This document shows, one piece after another, positions 19,256 to 27,389 of a DNA stretch of 40,685 nucleotides. Where the stretch lies: assembly GCA_027002625.1 (NCBI GenBank), contig JALWZJ010000155.1:1-40685 (forward strand), read 5' to 3'. The DNA is from Campylobacterales bacterium. GTDB lineage: Bacteria; Campylobacterota; Campylobacteria; Campylobacterales; Nitratiruptoraceae. The notes beneath the pieces were generated by a model. It was not told the DNA's origin and did not search any database. It saw only the letters and a list, made by a program, of their open reading frames with translations. The translations under genes were made by a program, and so were the position numbers. Each line of letters opens with the position of its first letter. Within the stretch, counting starts at the first letter, position 1.

Positions 19256-20632
19256 ATGAGCAAAAGCGATACATCCACCGAGAATCAAATCCAAAACCAG
19301 ACCCAATCCCAAAACGAAGAGAAAAATCTCCCTGAAAAACAGCAGCAAAACAAACGGACCCACACGCCGGTCGAGGGCTATACAATAGAGGATCTTCGCA
19401 CCAAAAGTATTGACGAGCTTTTGGAGATAGCCAGCAATCTTGGCATCGAAAACCCTCAAGAGCTCAAGCGTCAAGATCTGATGTTTGAGATCCTTAAAAG
19501 CCAGGTGAGTAAAGGGGGCTATATCCTCTTTACTGGCATTCTCGAAGTCACTCCCGAAGGGTACGGCTTTTTGCGGGCGATCAACGAAAACTTCTCCAAC
19601 AGCGCCAACGACGCTTATGTGAGCGCCACGCAGATCCGCCGTTTTGCTCTGCGTACGGGAGACGTGGTCACGGGACAGGTGCGACCTCCCAAAGATCAGG
19701 AGCGCTACTACGCCTTGCTTAAGATCGAAGCGATCAACTATCTGCCCCCAGAAGAGTCCAAAAAGCGCCCACTCTTCGACAACCTCACGCCACTCTATCC
19801 TACAGAGCGACTCAAGCTTGAGTATGACCCGATGAAGCTTACGGGCCGCGTCCTCGATCTTTTCACTCCCATAGGCAAAGGACAGCGAGCCCTCATCGTT
19901 GCGCCTCCAAGAAGCGGGAAGACGGAGCTGATGAAAGAGCTGGCTCATGGTATCACCAAAAATCATCCCGAAGTGGAGCTCATCGTCTTGCTCGTGGACG
20001 AGCGTCCCGAAGAGGTGACCGATATGGAGCGAAGTGTGCGAGGTGAGGTCTACAGCTCCACTTTCGATATGCCGGCCAAAAACCACGTACGAGTAGCCGA
20101 GCTCGTAATCGAAAAGGCCAAACGGCGAGTGGAGATGGGTAAAGATGTGGTGATCTTGCTCGACTCCATCACTCGCCTCGCTCGTGCGTACAACACCGTC
20201 ACGCCATCCAGCGGCAAGGTGCTCAGTGGTGGGGTGGATGCCAATGCACTGCACAAGCCCAAAAGATTTTTTGGAGCGGCGAGAAACATAGAAGAAGGCG
20301 GCAGCCTCACCATCATCTCCACTGCCCTCATCGACACAGGATCTCGGATGGATGAAGTGATCTTTGAAGAATTTAAGGGGACGGGCAACTGCGAAATCGT
20401 GCTCGATCGTCGTATCGCGGATCGTCGTATCTATCCAGCTATCGATATCCTCAAATCCGGTACCAGAAAAGAGGAACTCCTCATCGATCCAAATACCTTA
20501 CAAAAGGTATGGGCACTGCGCAACGCCATGCAGTCAATGGACGAGGTGGAGGCACTCAAATTCTTGTACTCCAAAATGCTCAAGACCAAAAACAACGAAG
20601 AGTTTCTTAGTATCATGAACGAAGGGGCATAG
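19256..20632 (+). CDS. rho: Transcription termination factor Rho
   Basis: [82 protein letters not shown]-rich N-terminus. Confidence 0.97.
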   Translation: MSKSDTSTENQIQNQTQSQNEEKNLPEKQQQNKRTHTPVEGYTIEDLRTKSIDELLEIASNLGIENPQELKRQDLMFEILKSQVSKGGYILFTGILEVTPEGYGFLRAINENFSNSANDAYVSATQIRRFALRTGDVVTGQVRPPKDQERYYALLKIEAINYLPPEESKKRPLFDNLTPLYPTERLKLEYDPMKLTGRVLDLFTPIGKGQRALIVAPPRSGKTELMKELAHGITKNHPEVELIVLLVDERPEEVTDMERSVRGEVYSSTFDMPAKNHVRVAELVIEKAKRRVEMGKDVVILLDSITRLARAYNTVTPSSGKVLSGGVDANALHKPKRFFGAARNIEEGGSLTIISTALIDTGSRMDEVIFEEFKGTGNCEIVLDRRIADRRIYPAIDILKSGTRKEELLIDPNTLQKVWALRNAMQSMDEVEALKFLYSKMLKTKNNEEFLSIMNEGA

Positions 20633-20636
20633 GCTC

Positions 20637-21377
20637 TTGCGAGCGGCCCTTTTCGATAGTGGTGTAGGCGGGCTCACCGTCGCAAAAAGCCTGCTGGAGC
20701 ACAACCTTTTTGATGAGATCGTCTACTTTGGCGATACCGCCAGAGTCCCCTACGGGCCCAAGGACAAAAACACTATCATTCGCTACTCCCTCGAAGCTTT
20801 GGAGTTTTTCAAAAACTTCGATCCCGATATCCTCATCACCGCCTGTAACTCCGTCAGCGCCCACGCTTTGCCAGAACTTCGCCAAAGCGCTAATTTCCCA
20901 GTAGTAGGTGTGATAGAGCCGGGAGTCATAGCTCTTGAGAAAAAACTTCAAGACAAAAATGCCCACATCCTCATCATCGGCACTCGTGCGACGATTTCGA
21001 GTCAAAAATATCAAACACTGCTCAAAAAGCGAGGATTTCACAACATCACCGCCAAAGCCACGCCCCTTTTCGTACCACTCGTAGAAGAGGAGATATTTGA
21101 TGGAGAGATAGTAGAGGCTACGATGCGCCACTATTTCGATGGCATACAACCAGATGCGGTGATACTTGGCTGCACTCACTTCCCACTCATCACAGAGGCT
21201 CTCAAAAGCTTCTTTGGCCAAAAGACACTCCTGATCCACTCGGGCGAAGCGATCGTGGAGTATCTGCAAGAAGGATTCGGTATAAAAAAGGCAAAAAGCC
21301 CGACTACTCTCAAGCTCTTCGCCTCGGAAAATCCAGACAAACTCAAAAAGATCGCCCAAAGCTGGCTTGGGCGATAG
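20637..21377 (+). CDS. murI: Glutamate racemase
   Basis: ALFDSGVGGLTVAKSLLEHNL, YFGDTARVPYGPKD, TACNSVSA, LGCTHFPLI; TTG start. Confidence 0.94.
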   Translation: MRAALFDSGVGGLTVAKSLLEHNLFDEIVYFGDTARVPYGPKDKNTIIRYSLEALEFFKNFDPDILITACNSVSAHALPELRQSANFPVVGVIEPGVIALEKKLQDKNAHILIIGTRATISSQKYQTLLKKRGFHNITAKATPLFVPLVEEEIFDGEIVEATMRHYFDGIQPDAVILGCTHFPLITEALKSFFGQKTLLIHSGEAIVEYLQEGFGIKKAKSPTTLKLFASENPDKLKKIAQSWLGR

Positions 21378-21414
21378 GCTTACTGGGCCAAAGATCCTAC
21401 TATTTTCTTTTTTC

Positions 21415-21975
21415 TTATATATCTTTGTTAACGAATCCATCCAAAATGAAAAACTCTACTTTCCAACCGCTTTTTTTCAAAGGCAGTTGCTCATATTCTT
21501 TGGGTAGAGAAATTTCACGACCTTTGGCACACTCTATTATCACTTGCGTGAGATTTCGATCCAGAGGGTAGAGCAGTACAAGATCATGGGAAGTCTTGTA
21601 CAACAGTGCCACATCGAAATCGGAGTGATAGATCGCCACCCCATCTTTGGAGAAGATCTCTTCGAATTTTTGGCCAAAGACCTTCTCCACTATCAGGCGA
21701 TAATCTCGATCGAAGGTATATTTGGCTGGTAGATCGTCCATCTCCACATAGATCCTTTGGCCATTTGGCAGCTCCACTAAGACACGCTCTATCTGCAGCG
21801 AATCCACCATATCCGACTCTTTCTTTAGTACCTTCACCGGCCACTCCTGCCGGCACTTCTTGGTATACAAAAGCAGCCGATCTTTTTGCAACTTCACCAT
21901 CAACGGATCGGAGCGCAAAGAGAGCCAGACCAGAAGTGCTACCACAACCAGGAAAAAAAGTAACCCTATCTTCAT
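21415..21975 (-). CDS. Membrane-anchored protein of unknown function
   Basis: 186-aa ORF, N-terminal TM, no recognised motif; RBS-like AAAGGATAG upstream of ATG. Confidence 0.55.
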   Translation of the reverse strand: MKIGLLFFLVVVALLVWLSLRSDPLMVKLQKDRLLLYTKKCRQEWPVKVLKKESDMVDSLQIERVLVELPNGQRIYVEMDDLPAKYTFDRDYRLIVEKVFGQKFEEIFSKDGVAIYHSDFDVALLYKTSHDLVLLYPLDRNLTQVIIECAKGREISLPKEYEQLPLKKSGWKVEFFILDGFVNKDI

Positions 21976-21999
21976 ATCTATCCTTTAAAGTCTACTGAG

Positions 22000-22005
22000 T
22001 ATAAT
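22000..22005 (+). promoter_or_regulatory. Putative -10 box for dnaX
   Basis: TATAAT in gagTATAATtatatac about 27 bp upstream of GTG 22032, with CGAAGGAT RBS. Confidence 0.5.
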
Positions 22006-22031
22006 TATATACTTTATTCGAAGGATCGATC

Positions 22032-23567
22032 GTGGCACTGGCACTCAAATATCGTCCCAAACGTTTCGAAGACCTCATAGGCCAAGATGCCGTGAGCCAG
22101 ACGCTCATGCGAGCGCTCGAGACCAAAAACCTCTCCCACGCCTATCTTTTCAGTGGTCTAAGAGGTAGTGGCAAGACCAGTACAGCCAGGATCTTTAGCA
22201 AATGCCTCATCTGCGACGAGGGGCCCACGGCCACTCCGTGCGAGCGGTGCGACAACTGTAAAGCTGCCGACGAGGGACGTCATATCGATATCATCGAGAT
22301 GGACGCGGCCAGCAACAGAAAGATCGACGATATCCGAGAACTCATCGAGCAGACCAAATACAAGCCATCGAGTGCCAGATACAAGATCTTCATCATCGAC
22401 GAGGTCCATATGCTCACAAAAGAGGCATTCAATGCCCTACTCAAAACCCTCGAAGAGCCGCCAGAGTATGTGAAATTCATCCTGGCCACCACCGACCCTT
22501 TGAAGCTGCCGGCTACGATCCTCAGCCGTACCCAGCATTTTCGCTTCAAAAAGATTCCCCAGCAAGATATCTTGCACCATCTCGAATTCATCCTCAACAA
22601 AGAAAACATCTCCTTCGAACCCCAGGCTCTGCAGATATTGGCCAGAAGCGGCGGAGGGAGCCTCAGGGATACTCTCACACTACTCGATCAAGCCATCACC
22701 TTTTCAAAAGGGCATGTGGATGTCCAAAGTGTGACGAAGATGTTGGGTCTTGTGGATCCAAAGAGAATCGAAGAGCTTTTCGATCTGATTTTGGCCAAAA
22801 GAAAAGAGGAGCTCTTGCAAATCGTTCAAAAGCTGCAAGAGTACGAAGCGGGAATGATTTTGGATGAGATGATCATCTATCTCAAAGAGCAGCTCTTTTC
22901 GAAAAATCCCAAATTTTCCACTATGCTCTACGAGCGCTTTTTCAAGATTTTAAGTGACGCGAAGGGACTACTTTTTTATAGTAGTGACGACGAATTCGTG
23001 CTGACTCTCACGCTTCTCAAGCTCATGGAGGCTACAAAAGTCAAAGAGATCGAAGAGCTCATCGCCCAATTCGAAGAGGAGACCCCTTCCAAACCGTTAC
23101 CATCCAAGCCTACCGTCCCTGAGCGGGTCCCACCAACACCTCAATCTACACCCAAACCAAAGGATCGCTTCGCCAAACTCATAGAAAAGCTCTACGAGAG
23201 AAACTACGAGCTTGGGGAGTGCTTCGAAAAAAGTGTGGAGTTTGTGGATTTTAGCGATGGAGTGCTTAGATGGATAGCCAATCCGCCAGCCGAATGCAAA
23301 GAGAAGCTCAAACACTCCTACCCCACCATCCGCCACTTTGTCCAAGAGATCTTCGGTATAGATACCAAGATCCAAAAGGTAGACCCGCCAAAAAAGTGTG
23401 AAGAGCCCTCCTCGATGATCGAGGAGGCGGAGTTTGGTAGCTGTATCCAGCAAAAGGCTGGACTGAGCGCCCCCACAAGTGAAGGGGATATCCTTAGCGC
23501 CCCTATGGTCCAAAAGGCCAAAGAGCTCTTTCGGGCCAAACGGGTCGTAGTCAAGCCGAAGGTTTAA
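22032..23567 (+). CDS. dnaX: DNA polymerase III subunit gamma/tau
   Basis: ALKYRPKRFEDLIGQD, GLRGSGKTSTARIFSKCL, Zn cysteines, IDEVHMLTKEAFNALLKTLEEPP; GTG start. Confidence 0.96.
   Translation: MALALKYRPKRFEDLIGQDAVSQTLMRALETKNLSHAYLFSGLRGSGKTSTARIFSKCLICDEGPTATPCERCDNCKAADEGRHIDIIEMDAASNRKIDDIRELIEQTKYKPSSARYKIFIIDEVHMLTKEAFNALLKTLEEPPEYVKFILATTDPLKLPATILSRTQHFRFKKIPQQDILHHLEFILNKENISFEPQALQILARSGGGSLRDTLTLLDQAITFSKGHVDVQSVTKMLGLVDPKRIEELFDLILAKRKEELLQIVQKLQEYEAGMILDEMIIYLKEQLFSKNPKFSTMLYERFFKILSDAKGLLFYSSDDEFVLTLTLLKLMEATKVKEIEELIAQFEEETPSKPLPSKPTVPERVPPTPQSTPKPKDRFAKLIEKLYERNYELGECFEKSVEFVDFSDGVLRWIANPPAECKEKLKHSYPTIRHFVQEIFGIDTKIQKVDPPKKCEEPSSMIEEAEFGSCIQQKAGLSAPTSEGDILSAPMVQKAKELFRAKRVVVKPKV
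23376..23427 (+). promoter_or_regulatory. Candidate programmed -1 ribosomal frameshift element in dnaX
   Basis: AAGG (23376-23379), in-phase A_AAA_AAG (23390-23396), -1 frame GTG TGA stop (23396-23401), stem CCTCCTCG/CGAGGAGG (23407-23414 / 23420-23427) with loop ATGAT. Confidence 0.6.
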
Positions 23568-24022
23568 TTTATACAAATCATTCCTCTGTCTTTGTAGCAT
23601 GTACGATGGGCTTCCACATTGTCACTATTGATAACTCTATACGGTATCTTGTCAAGATGCAGATCAAACTCGATTACCTGGCTTGCAGACCAGATTTCAT
23701 ATCGTCCACTGATATCTTGGGGCTGTTTGAGTGGAATAGTGTTTTGAGTATGGCATCCGTTGCCAGCCATGTCGTATTTGGTCAGTTTCACTCCGGCATC
23801 TTGTAAAATATCGAGCCCAATGACACTGGCGCCCATGCCATCTTCGGACAAAAAGAAATTGTGAGAGGATGGAATCATACCGGTAGTATGCAGATCATAA
23901 TCCAATACATAGATATTATCTCCAGCATCTACGTATAAAGCCACACCAGAATCATAAAGAGGCAAATCCACATTTATTAGGAGAACGAGTGGTGAGCCGG
24001 CGTATGGCTTGGATATGACCAT
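23564..24022 (-). pseudogene. C-terminal fragment of the frame-disrupted secreted protein
   Basis: Directly continues the upstream - strand ORF in the +1 frame; DSGVALYVDAGDNIYVLDYDLHTTG has beta-propeller-like character. Confidence 0.5.
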
Positions 24023-25811
24023 ACTCGTTCATTACCAATATATTGGCTTCTTGGGTGGAGGTATTGGGAGAACTTTCGCTAAAAGTGGCGTAGATTCTGC
24101 CATCTTTTTCGATAGCGTACTGACCGTATAACTCACGATTTAAATTTTGTCTATTATACAGCGTAGTAGCCCATTGCAGTTCCCCGTGTGGATCCATCTT
24201 GGCCAATAGAAGGCTTCTTGGCGCCACCCCTTCTATAGTGTTGTGATTGGATCCTAAGACCACCAATCCATCCTGTACCTGGACTATGGAGTCATATTTC
24301 CACTCTTCGGTATTTGGTCTTTCTTGTTGATAAAGCGTCGCTCCATCATAGGCCTTCGCCCATTTGACATTTCCATTGGCGTCAACCACAAAAGCATAAG
24401 CCATAGAAGCTTTCAACCTTCCAACTACTTGACTGGATGAACTTGAATAGTGATCGCCACATCCGCAATCGGAGCTACTTTGAGGAGTTGGAAGGACCCG
24501 AGTCGTATAGCGTGTAGCAGGTAGCGAAAGCTCGAGCTCACCATAGCAGATCGCCTCTTGGGAGCGTAACACCGTGCAACTGATCAATCTCGTACCGCTG
24601 TGGAGTCTATCTATACCTGGTTCATTCAAAAAATAGAGATTGAGATATCGAGTATTTCCATATCGATCCTTGATACCGACGATATTCCCATATGAGACGG
24701 AAAATCCATGACGATAGTAGTTGGTATTCAATAAAAATCGATCCGATCCCATAGAAAGGAGATGGACCCCCTCTATCATATCCTCTACATCAACTGGTAA
24801 AATCGCTCGAGACCAGAGGATTTGTGAATCTTTGCCAATCTTCGTTACAATACCGGCACTTACGATATGTACACCATCCAGACTTGGTCGATCCAACGCT
24901 CCTCCTAATACATATCCATCCTGCAAATGGACTCCACTCATATAGTACAACGGCAATACATGGTGTTCTACAAGGTTTTTATTGACAAAAAAGGTCTCGT
25001 AGCTGATCATATCGAAGCAGCCACCTATCGTAGAACTATAACTACTTGACCATCCACTGCTCCATGATGAACTCGAAATACTCGACCAGCTACTCCAGGA
25101 GCTGGAAACACTACTGGACCCTCCACTACTCCAAGAACTGGAAAAGCTGTTAGACCAACTGGAGTTTCCTCCACTTGAGCCAGACCAACTACTCGATGAG
25201 CTATAGAAGCTACTGGACCAACCAGACCCACTTTGACAATTCAGTCCATAGCTTCCCGTATAGACAAACCGCACTTTCATACCGGCCGGACCTTCGGTCC
25301 CCGGCAGCAATACACTCGATGTTTGAAAATCTACACTCATATCGATGAGCGGATCGGCACGTCCATCACAATCAAGATCGAGATACAAAAAGCTTCCATT
25401 CGATGCCTGCCCACTAAGCTTGTAGACCTGGGCTGTCCCCCAAGGAACGAATGCCCACGAAAACCTCGAGTCATATTCTCCGGGAAACCCCAAAAAGACA
25501 AAGACTCCTGCTGGATGGTCTGCATCCAGATCAGCCAGGGCTGAGGTGGGAATAGGTTGCCATCCAAATACATCGGTAGCACTGGATGGACGACCCATGA
25601 GCCGATAAAATTTTTGATCAGGCAGATCGTAATAGACCCAATCGTTCTTCTGGATATAACCATCCTTATTGAAATCGTATTGATAAAACACTCCATTGAG
25701 ATCGAAAGGTTTGGAAATCATATACTTATAGAGGCACTCAAGATAGTTTTGATCGATGCTGCATGCCCAGCTTGCTACTGTAGAGATGAGAAGTCCAAGG
25801 AGCTTTTTCAT
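23952..25811 (-). CDS. Secreted beta-propeller-like protein with EF-hand-like loop and Ser/Trp/Gly-rich linker
   Basis: ATG 25811 with AAAGGAT RBS; signal peptide MKKLLGLLISTVASWAC; DFNKDGYIQKND; (W)SSS-rich tract; GNVKWAKAYDGA and GELQWATTLYN repeats. Confidence 0.65.
   Translation of the reverse strand: MKKLLGLLISTVASWACSIDQNYLECLYKYMISKPFDLNGVFYQYDFNKDGYIQKNDWVYYDLPDQKFYRLMGRPSSATDVFGWQPIPTSALADLDADHPAGVFVFLGFPGEYDSRFSWAFVPWGTAQVYKLSGQASNGSFLYLDLDCDGRADPLIDMSVDFQTSSVLLPGTEGPAGMKVRFVYTGSYGLNCQSGSGWSSSFYSSSSSWSGSSGGNSSWSNSFSSSWSSGGSSSVSSSWSSWSSISSSSWSSGWSSSYSSTIGGCFDMISYETFFVNKNLVEHHVLPLYYMSGVHLQDGYVLGGALDRPSLDGVHIVSAGIVTKIGKDSQILWSRAILPVDVEDMIEGVHLLSMGSDRFLLNTNYYRHGFSVSYGNIVGIKDRYGNTRYLNLYFLNEPGIDRLHSGTRLISCTVLRSQEAICYGELELSLPATRYTTRVLPTPQSSSDCGCGDHYSSSSSQVVGRLKASMAYAFVVDANGNVKWAKAYDGATLYQQERPNTEEWKYDSIVQVQDGLVVLGSNHNTIEGVAPRSLLLAKMDPHGELQWATTLYNRQNLNRELYGQYAIEKDGRIYATFSESSPNTSTQEANILVMNEYGHIQAIRRLTTRSPNKCGFASL
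25031..25233 (-). repeat. Low-complexity Ser/Trp/Gly-rich coding tract (WSS repeats)
   Basis: Encodes SGSGWSSSFYSSSSSWSGSSGGNSSWSNSFSSSWSSGGSSSVSSSWSSWSSISSSSWSSGWSSSYSST. Confidence 0.9.
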
Positions 25812-25911
25812 AGTAGATCCTTTCGGGTTTACTCGGGCCCTAAAATCATTACGCTCCCTTATTTTCTTAAAGTTTAATTCAAGAATAAAAGCGCTATGTA
25901 TGAAAATCATA

Positions 25912-26613
25912 TCAAGGATGGAGCAAGTTTAAAATATTTTGAAGTTGATTTTTCCCTCTACAATGCTCCTTGCAAAACTCCACGATCTTGCCGTGAAATC
26001 TGGCGTAGATTTGGGATAGAGGCAGCTCTTTGCCATAAAGCTCGTAGATTCTATCCAAATTTTCGATGATGGAGTCACTCAAAAACTCCTGCAACTCGTC
26101 GTAGCTCTCAAATTCATACCCAAAGGCTTTCAAAATCCTTGCCGTATAGGCATCTACCACCAAAAAGTCGCGATAGCAGGCGTAATTGAGGATACTATCG
26201 GCAGTTTCTGGCCCGATACCCTTTTGGCCAAGCAGCCAGCTGCGAGAGGGCTTAGCCTTGAAGGCTTCGAAGCTGCCATACTCTTCGAGCATATTTTGGC
26301 AAAGTTGTATGAGCCTTGTAGCTTTGGTATTGTAAAATCCAGCCGGTTTGATAAGATCTGCCAAAACTTTCCAGTCACTTTTGGCGATCGCCTCAGGAGA
26401 GAGAAGACCCTCCTTTTTGAGATTTTTGAGTGCCTCTTCCACCTTCTCCCACTTGGTATTCTGGGTCAGTACCGCTCCCACCACCACCTCGAAGGTTCCA
26501 CTGTTTGGCCACCAGTAGGGATCGCGTTCTTCTTTGAGATAGCCCAACTTCTTGAGGGCTCGTAGCAGCTCGTATCCGCTCACTCTTTGCGTCCTTCTTG
26601 CACGATCTGCCAT
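25912..26613 (-). CDS. magIII: HhH-GPD DNA glycosylase, MagIII-type 3-methyladenine glycosylase
   Basis: YWWPNSGTFEVVVGAVLTQNTKWEKVEEALKNL, GFYNTKATRLIQL, WLLGQKGIGPETADSILNYAC, VVDAYTARILKAFG; no Nth-type C-x6-C-x2-C-x5-C cluster. Confidence 0.8.
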   Translation of the reverse strand: MADRARRTQRVSGYELLRALKKLGYLKEERDPYWWPNSGTFEVVVGAVLTQNTKWEKVEEALKNLKKEGLLSPEAIAKSDWKVLADLIKPAGFYNTKATRLIQLCQNMLEEYGSFEAFKAKPSRSWLLGQKGIGPETADSILNYACYRDFLVVDAYTARILKAFGYEFESYDELQEFLSDSIIENLDRIYELYGKELPLSQIYARFHGKIVEFCKEHCRGKNQLQNILNLLHP

Positions 26614-27389
26614 CCTTCTTCATCGTAGGCTTTGATCTTGTAGGCCTCCTTACACTCCCCTTTGTCAAACTCGAACACCACCATCTGCAAAATGGATTTG
26701 CACTTCTCGGGCACATCAAACCTGCCAGGCAGTCCCGTCAAAAAACGCTGTATAGGCACTTTCGCATCCATCCCGATCACATTGTCCCTACATCCGGTCA
26801 GCCCCACATCCGTCACATACCCGGCTCCCTCGTCGATCACCAGATCGTCCGTACCTATATGGGTATGGGTGCCCACCTGGGCACTGATACGCTTCTTTAG
26901 CATCAAAAACATCGCCCGCTTCTCACTGGTAGCCTCGGCATGAAAGTCGATAAATATATTCTCAACCCCCTCGCTTCGCAACACATCCACGATTTTGTTG
27001 GCTGCGATGAAAGGATTGTCCACCATGGGCATGGTAAAGTGCCCCATCACGTTCACCACCGCCAGCGGCTCCTTCGCCACTTCTACGATCTTGTAGCCTC
27101 TGCCGGGTACCCCTTCTGGATAGTTGATGGGTCGCAGCAGTGGAAGGTCTTCCAGCATCCCAAAGATCTCCTTTTTATCCCAGGTATGATTGCCTCCAGT
27201 CATCAGATCGATTCCGGCACCAAAGAGCTCCTTGGCGTTTTTTGGTGTCAGACCAAAGCCGTGGCTGGCGTTTTCGTAGTTGGCTATGACAAAATCAAGC
27301 CCCTCTTTGGCTCTGATATCCGCAAGATAGCGTTTGATCATCCTTCGCCCTGGTCTGCCTACGATATCACCAATAAATCCCACTTTCAT
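26580..27389 (-). CDS. YmdB-family metallophosphoesterase
   Basis: MKVGFIGDIVGRPGRRMIKRYL, FVIANYENASHGFGLTPKNAKELFGAGIDLMTGGNHTWDKKEI, GTHTHIGTDDLVIDEGAGYVTDVGLTG. Confidence 0.9.
   Translation of the reverse strand: MKVGFIGDIVGRPGRRMIKRYLADIRAKEGLDFVIANYENASHGFGLTPKNAKELFGAGIDLMTGGNHTWDKKEIFGMLEDLPLLRPINYPEGVPGRGYKIVEVAKEPLAVVNVMGHFTMPMVDNPFIAANKIVDVLRSEGVENIFIDFHAEATSEKRAMFLMLKKRISAQVGTHTHIGTDDLVIDEGAGYVTDVGLTGCRDNVIGMDAKVPIQRFLTGLPGRFDVPEKCKSILQMVVFEFDKGECKEAYKIKAYDEEGWQIVQEGRKE

Noticed and set aside
21354-21415. GCCCAA...TTGGGC hairpin at the murI end followed by T-rich DNA as terminator
   Set aside because: The T-rich run is about 30 nt away from a 6-bp stem, too far for a confident intrinsic terminator.
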